In this document: positions 25,759 through 34,694 of the stretch, one piece after another
How the letters are laid out: each line of letters starts with the position of its first letter
Position numbering within the stretch: the stretch's first letter is position 1
Source of the DNA: Amedibacillus dolichus DSM 3991
GTDB lineage: Bacteria; Bacillota_I; Bacilli_A; Erysipelotrichales; Erysipelotrichaceae
Length of the DNA stretch: 64,000 nucleotides
Direction of reading: 5' to 3'
Assembly: GCF_000154285.1 (NCBI RefSeq)
Contig: NZ_DS483477.1
Span: forward strand, 186,001 to 250,000
Made by a program: the position numbers and the translations under genes
Notes under the pieces: generated by a model
Told to the model about the DNA's origin: nothing
What the model saw: the letters and a program-made list of their open reading frames with translations, nothing else
The model's database searches: none

Positions 25759-27096
25759 ATGGAGGATAAACTTTATGCCTTTTATCTAGCCGGTAAAAAG
25801 GAAAATGAAATTCCTAATGCGCTGTATCGTAAATATAATGTGAAAAAGGGCTTGCGTAATGAAGATGGGACCGGTGTACGTGTCGGTTTAACACGAATTG
25901 CAGATGTGGTTGGCTATGAAATTAGGAATGAAGAAAAATGTGATGTAGCGGGGAAATTGTATTACCGTGGTATAGAATTACGAGAATTGATTAACGGGTA
26001 TTCAAAAGCACAAACTTACGGATATGAAGAAATCTGTTTTTTATTACTGTTTGGATATTTACCCAATAAAGCACAGATGAAAGAATTTTGCGAACTGTTG
26101 CGCTCTCACTATGAGTTGCCTAAGGATTTTTTAGAAACCAAGTTTTTGCAAATGCCCGGTAAAAATATCATGAATCGTATTCAACAGGCAGTGCTTAGTT
26201 TGTATGACTATGATGATAAAGCAGATGCTACCGATATTTCCAATACGCTTTTGCAAGGAATTGATATTCTGGCAAAGCTTCCTAGTATTTTGGTGTATGC
26301 CTATCAATCCAAGTTGCATCGTTATCATCAAGAATCCCTTGTTATTCATTTGGTACAGCATAATTTATCCATAGCAGAAAATCTTTTGTATATGCTAAGA
26401 AAAGATAATCGCTATACAAAGCTAGAGGCACAGCTTTTGGATATGTTGTTGATTGTTCATGCCGATCATGGGGGAGGGAATAATTCCACTTTTACAAATG
26501 TTGTGATTGCTTCCACCGGAACGGATATATATGCGGCTATGGTAGGGGCGATTGGTGCTATGAAGGGACCAAGGCATGGAGGCGCAAATATGAAGGTAAG
26601 AGCCATGTTAGAGGCGGTGGTTGAAAAAATCGGATATTGTGAGGAAGAAGAAGTGATTTGCAATCTGATCAATCAAATTTTGGACAAACGTTTTTTTGAT
26701 GGCTCAGGTTTGGTATATGGTATGGGGCATGCAATTTATACATTGAGCGATCCAAGAAGCGAAGTGCTGCAAAGCTATATCGAGATTTTGGCTAAGGAAA
26801 AGCAAAGAATGAGCGAATATGCTTTTTATAAACGCTTTGAGGCTTGTGCTAAAAAAGTGATGTGGGAGAGAAAGCATATTCGTATTTCCAGTAATGTCGA
26901 TTTTTATTCCGGCTTTGTTTATGATATGCTAGGGATTCCGCAAGAATTATTTACTCCGCTGTTTGTGCTTGCCAGAACGGTTGGGTGGTTGGCGCACAAT
27001 ATTGAAAATAAGCTGTATGATGGGCGCATCGTACGTCCGGCAACCAAATATGTCGGAGAGCTACAAGACTATGTGAAGATGGAGGATCGTTTATGA
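25759..27096 (+). CDS. gltA: Citrate synthase
   Basis: A 445-residue citrate synthase joining acetyl-CoA and oxaloacetate. Active-site segments are present: VHADHGGGNNSTFTNVVIAS (His), GAMKGPRHGGAN, GSGLVYGMGHAIYTLSDPR (His), and RTVGWLAHNIEN with arginine near the C-terminus. An extra N-terminal stretch of about 60 residues precedes the usual core, as in some clostridial enzymes. It starts at ATG 25759 after AAAGGAGGGG. The stop overlaps the next start (ATGA), so it is coupled with isocitrate dehydrogenase. Confidence 0.93.
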   Translation: MEDKLYAFYLAGKKENEIPNALYRKYNVKKGLRNEDGTGVRVGLTRIADVVGYEIRNEEKCDVAGKLYYRGIELRELINGYSKAQTYGYEEICFLLLFGYLPNKAQMKEFCELLRSHYELPKDFLETKFLQMPGKNIMNRIQQAVLSLYDYDDKADATDISNTLLQGIDILAKLPSILVYAYQSKLHRYHQESLVIHLVQHNLSIAENLLYMLRKDNRYTKLEAQLLDMLLIVHADHGGGNNSTFTNVVIASTGTDIYAAMVGAIGAMKGPRHGGANMKVRAMLEAVVEKIGYCEEEEVICNLINQILDKRFFDGSGLVYGMGHAIYTLSDPRSEVLQSYIEILAKEKQRMSEYAFYKRFEACAKKVMWERKHIRISSNVDFYSGFVYDMLGIPQELFTPLFVLARTVGWLAHNIENKLYDGRIVRPATKYVGELQDYVKMEDRL

Positions 27097-28091
27097 AAAC
27101 TGTAACTGTGTTTCGAGGAGATGGTATCGGACCGGAAATCTGCGATGCCGTATTAGAGATTTTAAAGTCCGCAAAGGCAAAAGTAACATTTGAATGTTTT
27201 GAGGTAGGCGCAATGGAATATGAGCGAAATGGAAAGCTGATACCAGATGAAGCGTATGCCTCTTTTGAAAGAAATAAGGTACTTTTGAAAGCTCCGATCA
27301 CTACTCCGATCGGTAAGGGATTTCGTTCGTTAAATGTAACCTTGCGCAATAAGTATGATTTATATGCGAATATTCGCCCGGCAAAATCGAATCCGGCAAT
27401 TGTAACACCATTTCCTAATGTTGATCTTGTAACTTTTCGAGAGAATACTGAAGATTTGTATGTCGGTGTGGAAAAAGTGATTGATGAAGATACGGTGCAT
27501 GCGACAAAAATCATTACCCGTAAGGCGAGTGAGCGAATCATTCGTGATGCGTTTGCATATGCGTTAAGCAATCATCGTCATAAGGTAACGTGTGTGCACA
27601 AAGCAAATATTTTAAAACAAAGTGATGGTATGTTCTTAGCTATTTTTTATGATATTGCCAAGGAATATCCGAGTATTATGGCAGATGATAAAATTGTTGA
27701 TAACGTATGTATGCAGTTGGTTATGCACCCACAAGCCTTTGACGTATTGGTAATGCCAAATCTTTACGGTGATATTGTTTCGGATCTAACCAGTGGCTTG
27801 ATTGGTGGATTGGGGCTGTTGCCAAGCTGTAATATCGGAAAAACGTATGCTATGTTTGAGGCAGTGCATGGCTCTGCACCGGATATTGTCGGTAAACATA
27901 TAGCAAATCCAACAGCTTTATTGTTATCGGCATGTATGATGCTTGATTATTTAAAGGAGGAAGAAACAGCAAGCAGAATACGTACGGCGGTTGATGAGGT
28001 GTTGAAGGAAGCAGTTTCCTTAACACCGGATTTACATGGAACAGCAACGACGCAGCAGTTTCGCGATGCCATAATCGAACATTTGTTATAA
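27093..28091 (+). CDS. icd: Isocitrate dehydrogenase, NAD-type short form
   Basis: A 332-residue beta-decarboxylating dehydrogenase. The start [10 protein letters not shown], the substrate-binding segment [43 protein letters not shown] and [25 protein letters not shown] match NAD-dependent isocitrate dehydrogenases. Isopropylmalate or homoisocitrate dehydrogenase is an alternative, but the operon with citrate synthase and divergent aconitase favours isocitrate. The product 2-oxoglutarate would feed glutamate synthesis. No downstream cycle enzyme is in the window. Confidence 0.88.
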   Translation: MKTVTVFRGDGIGPEICDAVLEILKSAKAKVTFECFEVGAMEYERNGKLIPDEAYASFERNKVLLKAPITTPIGKGFRSLNVTLRNKYDLYANIRPAKSNPAIVTPFPNVDLVTFRENTEDLYVGVEKVIDEDTVHATKIITRKASERIIRDAFAYALSNHRHKVTCVHKANILKQSDGMFLAIFYDIAKEYPSIMADDKIVDNVCMQLVMHPQAFDVLVMPNLYGDIVSDLTSGLIGGLGLLPSCNIGKTYAMFEAVHGSAPDIVGKHIANPTALLLSACMMLDYLKEEETASRIRTAVDEVLKEAVSLTPDLHGTATTQQFRDAIIEHLL

Positions 28092-28104
28092 GAAAAAATG
28101 AAGG

Positions 28105-28419
28105 CTAGTTGGAAGAACAAAAATCTTCAAACTCCTTCATTTTATTATGCAGCATTAACAAGTCATAAGCTTCGTTATCGTTAAGCTCTTTTTCATATTC
28201 ATCAATAACATTGCAGACGGTTTCACTTAATGGATAAGGCTCTCCGCTTTGGGTGCGGATAAAATGTAAGTGCCAAGCTTCCCGATTGGCAGAAAGATAA
28301 ATAGAAGCACAATCCTCACCCATATCTCCCCAAATGGCTTTGGTATATAAATCGGTAAAGAATTGTAGCTTTGTTTCTGCAAAATACTTTCGCAGCTCGC
28401 TTAGTTTTTGTGGTTGCAT
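28105..28419 (-). CDS. Conserved-looking hypothetical protein
   Basis: A 104-residue soluble protein, acidic toward the C-terminus, with no membrane segment. It has a good GAGGAG ribosome site 5-6 bases before its ATG at 28419, and converges on the isocitrate dehydrogenase gene with a 13-base gap. I do not recognise a domain. Aromatic-rich segments (AIWGDMGEDCASIYLSA and AWHLHFIRT) suggest a compact alpha/beta fold. Probably a real gene. Confidence 0.65.
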   Translation of the reverse strand: MQPQKLSELRKYFAETKLQFFTDLYTKAIWGDMGEDCASIYLSANREAWHLHFIRTQSGEPYPLSETVCNVIDEYEKELNDNEAYDLLMLHNKMKEFEDFCSSN

Positions 28420-28712
28420 AGCTTCTCCTCATTTCTTATAAGATAAGGGTATCTCAGTCATCGAAAGAAGTCAATGGAATAGGTAGCGAAATTTTAAATG
28501 TAAGAGAAAAATAGGAAAGTATGAATTAAATCTTTGTGAAATAAGCATGTTGATATGGAGGTATTTAAGCTGTATGCAAACATCACCCTCTTTGTATTGA
28601 CAGCGCTTACAAGCAATGATACTATTGACATATAAGTGATGATTGGTTGTTTGTTTCATAGCAACCATCATTTGTGTATATGCAAAAAGGTATATACGGA
28701 AAGGACTATACT

Positions 28713-31700
28713 ATGACGTGGACAAAGGGAAAATGTAGTAAGGCTATGTTGGCATTGTTGCTTGCCTCTTATATGGTATCAAACTGTGCAACGCCGATTA
28801 TAGCAAATACGAATACTCGTAATGCCGTTGTAAAAGAACGTGTTACGTATTCAGAAGATGCTTTAAGAAGAATGACGAATCCGGTGCCGCAGCACTATAC
28901 TGTTCAAAAACAGGAGCTATGGCAAATGTCGTCAAATACAAGACTTGTCATTTTAGCAAATGAAGAAAATATGAAGAATAATCGTTTAAAAGAAGTTGTA
29001 CAATTGGTAAACAGCGAATTTATGGATAAAGAAATCGGTGCGAATAAGTCAACACCATTAGCGATGATCTATGCTCCAAGAGATGCAATAAGCACAAGTG
29101 ATATTCTTGTTACTGTTGATCGTAAGAATCCGATAAGCGAAGAGACAGTAAGCGAAGAAGCTTATAAAATCGAAATTGATGAAAACGGGGTTCGTTTAAC
29201 GGGTGCATCGGAGACAGCGGTTCTATATGGATTAAGAACTATCCAACAGCTTATGATTGCCAATGACGGATTGGTTTATGGAACGATCGTTGATTATCCC
29301 GATATGAAGGAACGTCGTATTCATGTTGATTGTGCACGTAAGTATATTTCGAAGAATTGGTTCATTCGTTTAATTCGTGAAATGTCTTATATGAAAATGA
29401 ATGCTTTACAAATGCATTTTTCTGAGAATCTCGGTTTTAGAATAGAATGTGAAACAGATCCTGCAATTGTATCGAAAGACGGATATTTAACTAAGCAAGA
29501 GGTAAGAGAAATTATTGCGGAAGCTAATAAATATGGTGTGAAGATCATTCCGTCTTTTGATAGTCCGGGACACGTTGATCAGATTCTAAAGGCCCACCCG
29601 GAATTTGGACAAGTGAGCAATACAGGAGAGCATTATAAATCCGGTCTAGATATTACAAATCCAAAGGCTGTTGAGTATATTCGAAGCTTATATTCCGAAT
29701 ATATGGATTTGTTTGAAGGGTGTACTGACTTCCATATCGGCGGTGATGAGTACATGGAATTTGACCGCCCACCATTTACTACACAATATCAAAGTGTTTT
29801 AAATGAATATGCCAAAAAGACTTATGGAGAAGGCTATACTTGGAAAGACGCAGTAGCCGGATATATCAATGATTTAGCTGAGTTTGTGCATGAGCGTGGT
29901 TTTACTCCGCGAATTTGGAATGATGGTATTTATTATGGTGAAAGCTATGCTCCTCAAAAAATTAAAATGCATGATTATATAGGAATTGATTTTTGGTCTC
30001 AGATGTCATGGAATCCAAGCATCGCTAAATTACAGACGTTTGTAGATAAGGGGCATGATACAATTTATAATATAAATGCAAGCTTCTTTTACTATGTTTT
30101 ACGAAATGATAAACCCACTGATGGAAGAGAACAACATTCTTTTGATAATTTGAATGCAGATAAGAAAATTTTTGAAGAATTTACACCGGGTAAATTTCAA
30201 TCAAATACGGTAGATGACAACTCTGCATTTATTAAAGGTGCTTCTTTGGGTATTTGGTGTGATAATCCAAATCTTGTAGATGAAGAAGTGATCATGGACG
30301 ATATTCATGATGAAATGCGTGCATTGGCAAGTAAATCTTGGAATACGCAAAGCAATGCGAATTATACTTTTGAACAGTTCAAAGAAAGCTATACAAAACT
30401 TGGAAATGTAGCCGGATATGAAAAAGGAACAAAGTTACCATATTCAGGAGAGGTTATTTTGGCAGATGATTTAGGAAAAGTAACCTTGAGATATGTAACA
30501 GAAGATGGAAAAAGTATTAAGAATGATGCTGTGAAATATGGCAAAATCGGAGAAAATTTTGAATTTAATGCAGATGCTATTTATGGATACCGATTACTTT
30601 CTGAACAATCAGTACAAGGTATTTATCAAAAAGAGGAGGCTGTTTATACTTTTGTATATGAATTGTACTGTGATAAAACGCAATTGCGTAAGGAAATCGA
30701 ACAACCATTGTTGACAGAGCATTATATTCGCGAAACGATAAGCGACTATACAAATGCTTATACACAGGCAAAAATAGTTTATGAAAAAGAAAATAGCACA
30801 CAATTAGAAGTCGATCAAGCTTTACAGACGCTTTTAAAGGCAAAAGAAAAAGCAATACATTTGGATTTTTACCCTCTATATGTTGAGGCAATGTATCCGT
30901 TGACCAATGAAGGCTATATATCTGGGTATGAGGAATATTTAAACGCAGTCGAAAAAGGGCGTGCAGCATTAAAGGATCAAGCATTAACAGTAGATGATAT
31001 GCGAGCTTGTTTTGATGAAATCGTTGCTGCTAAAGGTAAGCTTATGAAGCCTGATGGCAACATACCGACTGTAAAAGCGACAGATGCGTATTATTCCTCA
31101 GGTGTTTATCCGGCAGATAAATACAGCTATGAAAAAATGCTAGATCATGATCCGTCTACAAAAACTTGGTTTAATGCAGATCAAACGAAAGATAAAACAA
31201 TTCAATTTGTTTTCCCTAACGTAGTGAAAATGAGTCAGATCAAAATTGAACAGCCAAAAGATTGTGGTGAGGACATCATCGAAGGTGCTGATGTTGAAGT
31301 TTCATTAGATGGACAGCAATGGACTAAGGTAGGAGATCTTAATAATGTATTAGACAAAACGATAACCTTTGAAGGTACGAACGTAAAATATGTGCAGATT
31401 CGTTTGACGAAAGATAAAAAGAAATGGTACCAAATTCAAGATATCTACTTTACGTTTGAACAGATCCAAGAGGATAATACATTAAGAGATTTGATCCAAG
31501 AGGCAGAGAACTTAGATTACTTAACGAAAGACATCGATTATGTTTCTGAGTTGGTTGATAAGCTAATCGCGGCACAAAAAGCGTATATTCATAAAGAAGA
31601 GGATACACAAAAGGTTGAAGATGATTTGCGCAAGGCGATGCAAGCCCTTCAAACGTCCGGGGTATTGGATTTTACCGAGTTGAATGAATTGATTGCTTAT

Positions 31701-32246
31701 GCGGAAAAGATTGATTTGTCGAATTATACAAATACAGAGGAATTTGCAGAGGCTTTAAAAGCGGCTAAGGAATGTGCGATAAATGCAAGAAGTCAGCGTG
31801 AAATCACAGCAGCTAAAAATCAGTTGAAGAATGCTATTGATACATTAGAAGAAAAGGAGGAAACACCTGTCGATAAGAAGGTATTAGAAGAAAAGCTTTG
31901 TGAAGCCAAAGCCTTAGATGCTACAAAATATACCAAGGAGAGCTATCAGGTTTTAGAAAAGGCTATCAAAGAAGCGGAAGGTGTTTTGCACGATCAAGAT
32001 GCGACACAAGAAGATGTAAATAGACAAGTGCTGAATTTGAAGGCGGCAATTGATGCGTTAGAAGTAATAGATGTGAAGCCGATCGATCCAATCAAACCGT
32101 CTGAACCAACTGATCCAATGGACAATGAAACGACCGAAATACCGAATACCGCAGACAGATCAAATTTAGGAATATGGATTGATTTGTTAGGAGTATCCAC
32201 AATTGTATTGCGTTGTGAATATGCAAAAAGAAAGTATAAAAGATAA
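28713..32246 (+). CDS. Secreted GH20 beta-N-acetylhexosaminidase-type enzyme with sorting-like tail
   Basis: A 1177-residue surface enzyme. A signal peptide (about 1-31, ending PIIA) is followed by a GH20b-like domain (about 50-190), then the GH20 catalytic barrel (about 195-530) with FHIGGDEYMEF; D345 and E346 are the substrate-assisted catalytic pair. C-terminal modules: a MucBP-like strand region (about 570-640), FIVAR-type helical repeats, an F5/8C-like carbohydrate-binding domain (about 790-910) and two or three more FIVAR repeats. The tail has a proline-rich spacer, IPNTAD, one membrane segment and a basic end, resembling a sortase signal. It likely releases GlcNAc or lacto-N-biose from host glycans; exact specificity is not readable. 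ATG 28713 is preferred because GGAAAGGA precedes it and gives a clean signal peptide. Confidence 0.9.
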   Translation: MTWTKGKCSKAMLALLLASYMVSNCATPIIANTNTRNAVVKERVTYSEDALRRMTNPVPQHYTVQKQELWQMSSNTRLVILANEENMKNNRLKEVVQLVNSEFMDKEIGANKSTPLAMIYAPRDAISTSDILVTVDRKNPISEETVSEEAYKIEIDENGVRLTGASETAVLYGLRTIQQLMIANDGLVYGTIVDYPDMKERRIHVDCARKYISKNWFIRLIREMSYMKMNALQMHFSENLGFRIECETDPAIVSKDGYLTKQEVREIIAEANKYGVKIIPSFDSPGHVDQILKAHPEFGQVSNTGEHYKSGLDITNPKAVEYIRSLYSEYMDLFEGCTDFHIGGDEYMEFDRPPFTTQYQSVLNEYAKKTYGEGYTWKDAVAGYINDLAEFVHERGFTPRIWNDGIYYGESYAPQKIKMHDYIGIDFWSQMSWNPSIAKLQTFVDKGHDTIYNINASFFYYVLRNDKPTDGREQHSFDNLNADKKIFEEFTPGKFQSNTVDDNSAFIKGASLGIWCDNPNLVDEEVIMDDIHDEMRALASKSWNTQSNANYTFEQFKESYTKLGNVAGYEKGTKLPYSGEVILADDLGKVTLRYVTEDGKSIKNDAVKYGKIGENFEFNADAIYGYRLLSEQSVQGIYQKEEAVYTFVYELYCDKTQLRKEIEQPLLTEHYIRETISDYTNAYTQAKIVYEKENSTQLEVDQALQTLLKAKEKAIHLDFYPLYVEAMYPLTNEGYISGYEEYLNAVEKGRAALKDQALTVDDMRACFDEIVAAKGKLMKPDGNIPTVKATDAYYSSGVYPADKYSYEKMLDHDPSTKTWFNADQTKDKTIQFVFPNVVKMSQIKIEQPKDCGEDIIEGADVEVSLDGQQWTKVGDLNNVLDKTITFEGTNVKYVQIRLTKDKKKWYQIQDIYFTFEQIQEDNTLRDLIQEAENLDYLTKDIDYVSELVDKLIAAQKAYIHKEEDTQKVEDDLRKAMQALQTSGVLDFTELNELIAYAEKIDLSNYTNTEEFAEALKAAKECAINARSQREITAAKNQLKNAIDTLEEKEETPVDKKVLEEKLCEAKALDATKYTKESYQVLEKAIKEAEGVLHDQDATQEDVNRQVLNLKAAIDALEVIDVKPIDPIKPSEPTDPMDNETTEIPNTADRSNLGIWIDLLGVSTIVLRCEYAKRKYKR

Positions 32247-32338
32247 TAAAAGAGATAGGCAATAGGAAGCTTTTATTATGTGAATGAGGAAGTAAGAGGG
32301 ATAATAAAGAATTTAGAATAATAAGGAAAAATAGTAAG

Positions 32339-32397
32339 TGCGATTCTCTAAGCCAAAGAATACAATAAGGAATTGTATGAAAGGACAGAGAATCGCA
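32339..32397. repeat. Nested inverted repeat
   Basis: TGCGATTCTCT (32339-32349) is perfectly complementary to AGAGAATCGCA (32387-32397). The loop contains a second perfect hairpin, ATACAAT with ATTGTAT. It lacks a strong T run, so it is a poor terminator for the upstream GH20 gene. It could be a structured RNA end, a protein site or a small repeat element. Confidence 0.6.
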
Positions 32398-32532
32398 TTT
32401 ATAAAATTATCTGATTTTTGATTATCTGCATAAATACGATGCTTTTCAAGCATTTTGAAATATATTGAAATATTCATTTTATCATGCATTTATCACGATT
32501 GAATGCGCCTTGATATGATAGTAAAACCGCAC

Positions 32533-32563
32533 TAAAAAGACACCATAAACTTACGTGGTGTCT
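32533..32563 (-). terminator. Minus-strand terminator upstream of IS
   Basis: AGACACCA (32538-32545) and TGGTGTCT (32556-32563) form a perfect 8-base-pair stem. On the minus strand it is followed by TTTTTAG, giving a rho-independent layout. No minus-strand gene ends nearby now; the nearest is the XRE gene beyond the IS element. Confidence 0.6.
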
Positions 32564-32662
32564 GATGCTAGAATAAAAACCGTATCAGTTAAATGTGAGA
32601 GTTAAAGCATCTTATGGTATACTGTCATAAATTATTAACACAGAAAGAAGAGGAATTTAATT

Positions 32663-32953
32663 ATGGCTAAACCTACATTTACAGATGAATTTAAACAAGG
32701 AGTTGTTCAGTATGTACTTGATCATCCTGATGAATCTAAACTTTCTATTGCTAAACGTTTTGACATTGCTGACAGTACTGTTCATAAATGGGTGAAAGAT
32801 GCTGATAAAAATAATGGTACTATTGTTTCCAGAGGTTCTGGTAATTTCTCTAGTGATGAAGCTAAAGAAATTGCTCGTTTGCGTAAGGAGCTTAAAGATA
32901 CACAGGATGCGCTTGATGTCTTAAAAAAGGCTATTGGCATACTGGGAAAATAA
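32663..32953 (+). CDS. IS3-family transposase OrfA, helix-turn-helix
   Basis: A 96-residue DNA-binding subunit. KPTFTDEFKQGVVQYVLDHP and SIAKRFDIADSTVHKWVKDADK form the HTH_Tnp_1 domain, followed by a leucine-zipper-like coiled coil (EIARLRKELKDTQDALDVLKKAIGIL). Codons at 32921-32929 hold A-AAA-AAG in the zero frame. A -1 slip there leads without a stop into the orfB frame, giving the full OrfAB transposase. The frame terminates at 32953 when no slip occurs. ATG 32663 has an AGAAGAGG-type site. Confidence 0.9.
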   Translation: MAKPTFTDEFKQGVVQYVLDHPDESKLSIAKRFDIADSTVHKWVKDADKNNGTIVSRGSGNFSSDEAKEIARLRKELKDTQDALDVLKKAIGILGK

Positions 32954-33021
32954 CGAAACAGGAACTTTATTATCAAATCAAAATAAAAAAGCAGAATGAT
33001 AATAATGCTTCGATTTCCGGT

Positions 33022-33834
33022 ATGCTCGATAAACTTAATGTCAGTAAATCAGGATATTATGATTATGTTAACAGAAAACCTTCTAAACAAAAAGTTAGAA
33101 AACAAGAACTCAGTAAAAAAATAAAAGCAATTCATGAAGAATCACATGAAATTTATGGAGCACCGAAAATAACTGTAAAACTGAATCAGTCAGGAATAAA
33201 AGTCAGCGAAAAATATGTGGGCAATATTATGCGTGAGATGGGTATTAAAGCCCATTATATCAGACCATGCACAATAACCACTAAGGACAGTGATTTTTCA
33301 TCAAAACTGAAGAATATTCTAAAACGTAATTTCAATCCTGAAAAGCCGAATTCAGCCTGGTGTACAGATATAACCTATATTTGGACACAGGAAGAAGGAT
33401 TTGTGTATCTGACAAGTATAATGGATTTATACTCAAGAAAAATAATAGCCTGGAAACTAACAAAAACAATGGAAGTAGAGGAAGTATTAAAATGTCTGGA
33501 AGAAGCAAAAAGGAGGAGAAAAACAGATAATCCGGTAGTAATACACAGTGACAGAGGTGTTCAATTCACATCAAAAAAATACTATAATCTAACGGTAGGA
33601 ATGATCGGCAGTTACTCTAAAAAAGGGAATCCATGGGATAATGCATGCATAGAATCATTTCATGCATTGATAAAAAGAGAATGGCTAAACAGAAAAAAGA
33701 TAAATGACTATTCAGAAGCCTATCAGATGGTATTTGAATACATAGAAGGATTTTACAATACAGTAAGAATACATTCTCATTGTGATTACCAATCTCCAAA
33801 CAAATATGAAAAAACTACTACCAGAATAATTTAA
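33022..33834 (+). CDS. IS3-family transposase OrfB, DDE integrase
   Basis: A 270-residue catalytic part with a HTH_21-like start (IHEESHEIYGAPKITVKLNQSG) and an rve integrase core: WCTDITYIWT (first Asp), VIHSDRGVQFTS (second Asp) and NPWDNACIESFHALIKRE (Glu), an intact DDE triad. The frame is open upstream to the slippery site at 32923-32929, so it is normally made as an OrfAB fusion. ATG 33022 is only a possible independent start. The element looks capable of transposition. Confidence 0.92.
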   Translation: MLDKLNVSKSGYYDYVNRKPSKQKVRKQELSKKIKAIHEESHEIYGAPKITVKLNQSGIKVSEKYVGNIMREMGIKAHYIRPCTITTKDSDFSSKLKNILKRNFNPEKPNSAWCTDITYIWTQEEGFVYLTSIMDLYSRKIIAWKLTKTMEVEEVLKCLEEAKRRRKTDNPVVIHSDRGVQFTSKKYYNLTVGMIGSYSKKGNPWDNACIESFHALIKREWLNRKKINDYSEAYQMVFEYIEGFYNTVRIHSHCDYQSPNKYEKTTTRII

Positions 33835-33947
33835 ACTAAAAATTGAAAATTCTTATATTTTAGTTGTCCGAAATCTTGACATAGTACCAGTCTTTGTTAA
33901 AGGACGGTCAATTCGAAGATTAACTGCTTTGTGTGAATGGGTATGAA

Positions 33948-34463
33948 TCATTGTTTTCTATATGTGAGTACAATACCGATTACAGAAACGATAAAAACGA
34001 ATGGTGCAAATCTCACAAATAAAAATTCGAAACCATGAAGTAAAGTGCCTGCAATCGCTGATTCTGAATTGTTAAAATCCCAAGACAAATATTCACTATT
34101 CATAGCTATGAGGGCAATAAATACTGCTACGATAATTATGCATAAGAAAATAAGTAAATAACGAATAGTTTTAATTTTCCTTTTGTTTCTTTTAGCGAAT
34201 TGAAGATTAATAACCTCAAGTTTTTTAGAAATATTTTTTAAATCTTTCTCGTTTAAACCTTCTTCTTGTATGGTTTCTCCTAGCAAGGTACTTACAGATG
34301 TATCTAGTTCTTCTGCCAACGAAACAAGCATACTAGAATCGGGGACAGATAAACTTTTTTCCCATTTAGATACTGTTTGCCTTACTACATTTAGCTTTAT
34401 AGCTAATTCTTCTTGTGAAAGTCCTTTTGCCTTTCGTAGATTTCTAATATTTTCATTCAACAT
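33948..34463 (-). CDS. XRE-family regulator with C-terminal membrane segments
   Basis: A 171-residue protein. The N-terminal HTH_3 domain (1-60) has the family pattern NIRNLRKAKGLSQEELAIKL and RQTVSKWEKSLSVPDSSML. A charged linker (about 70-98) leads to two hydrophobic segments (about 99-120 and 145-165), so it is a membrane-tethered regulator. The start at 34463 has AAAGGAGG upstream. A palindrome at 34512-34528 may be its operator. Its downstream side reaches the IS right end within 60 bases, and no terminator is seen there. Signal and targets are unknown. Confidence 0.83.
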   Translation of the reverse strand: MLNENIRNLRKAKGLSQEELAIKLNVVRQTVSKWEKSLSVPDSSMLVSLAEELDTSVSTLLGETIQEEGLNEKDLKNISKKLEVINLQFAKRNKRKIKTIRYLLIFLCIIIVAVFIALIAMNSEYLSWDFNNSESAIAGTLLHGFEFLFVRFAPFVFIVSVIGIVLTYRKQ

Positions 34464-34511
34464 ATACTATGCCTCCTTTGTTTTGATACAATTATTAAAT
34501 ATTAAAACAGC

Positions 34512-34528
34512 CGTTGCTACAAGTAACG
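34512..34528. promoter_or_regulatory. Candidate operator of XRE gene
   Basis: CGTTGCT (34512-34518), three bases, AGTAACG (34522-34528): an inverted repeat with one G-T position, about 50 bases upstream of the XRE start. A dyad of this size fits XRE dimer binding. Confidence 0.35.
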
Positions 34529-34694
34529 CAAATTAACAAATGTATTATTGTACCAAATTCATTTCTAATACTTACTCCATACCCGCATTATATTAATTCA
34601 GTATAATTGCTACAATGAGGGTTGAGTCAGCAACACTATTTTTTTGATCGTCCTTGTGCTGTAAGATTCTGTGGATTGCCTGCGTTTTGGTAAC

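Larger units (their letters stand above)
32247..32614. other. Gene-poor region before the IS element
   Basis: No gene that I can support. It holds a nested inverted repeat (32339-32397) and a minus-strand terminator-like hairpin (32533-32563), listed separately. Confidence 0.5.
32615..33889 (+). mobile_element. IS3-family insertion sequence, IS150-like group
   Basis: About 1275 bases. The left end TGGTATACTGTCATAA and the inverted right end TGGTACTATGTCAAGA share most positions, giving imperfect terminal repeats starting with TG. Inside are orfA and orfB in the -1 frame with an A-AAA-AAG slippery site. Ends are estimates. I see no convincing target duplication, which may mean the boundaries are off by a few bases or the element is old. 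Confidence 0.75.

Noticed and set aside
26951-27571. 206-codon minus-strand frame across gltA and icd
   Set aside because: Antisense to two strongly supported enzymes; no domain or ribosome site.
28471-28671. 66-codon minus-strand frame with three cysteines
   Set aside because: No ribosome site at its start and it covers the likely GH20 control region; a small zinc-type protein is possible but unsupported.
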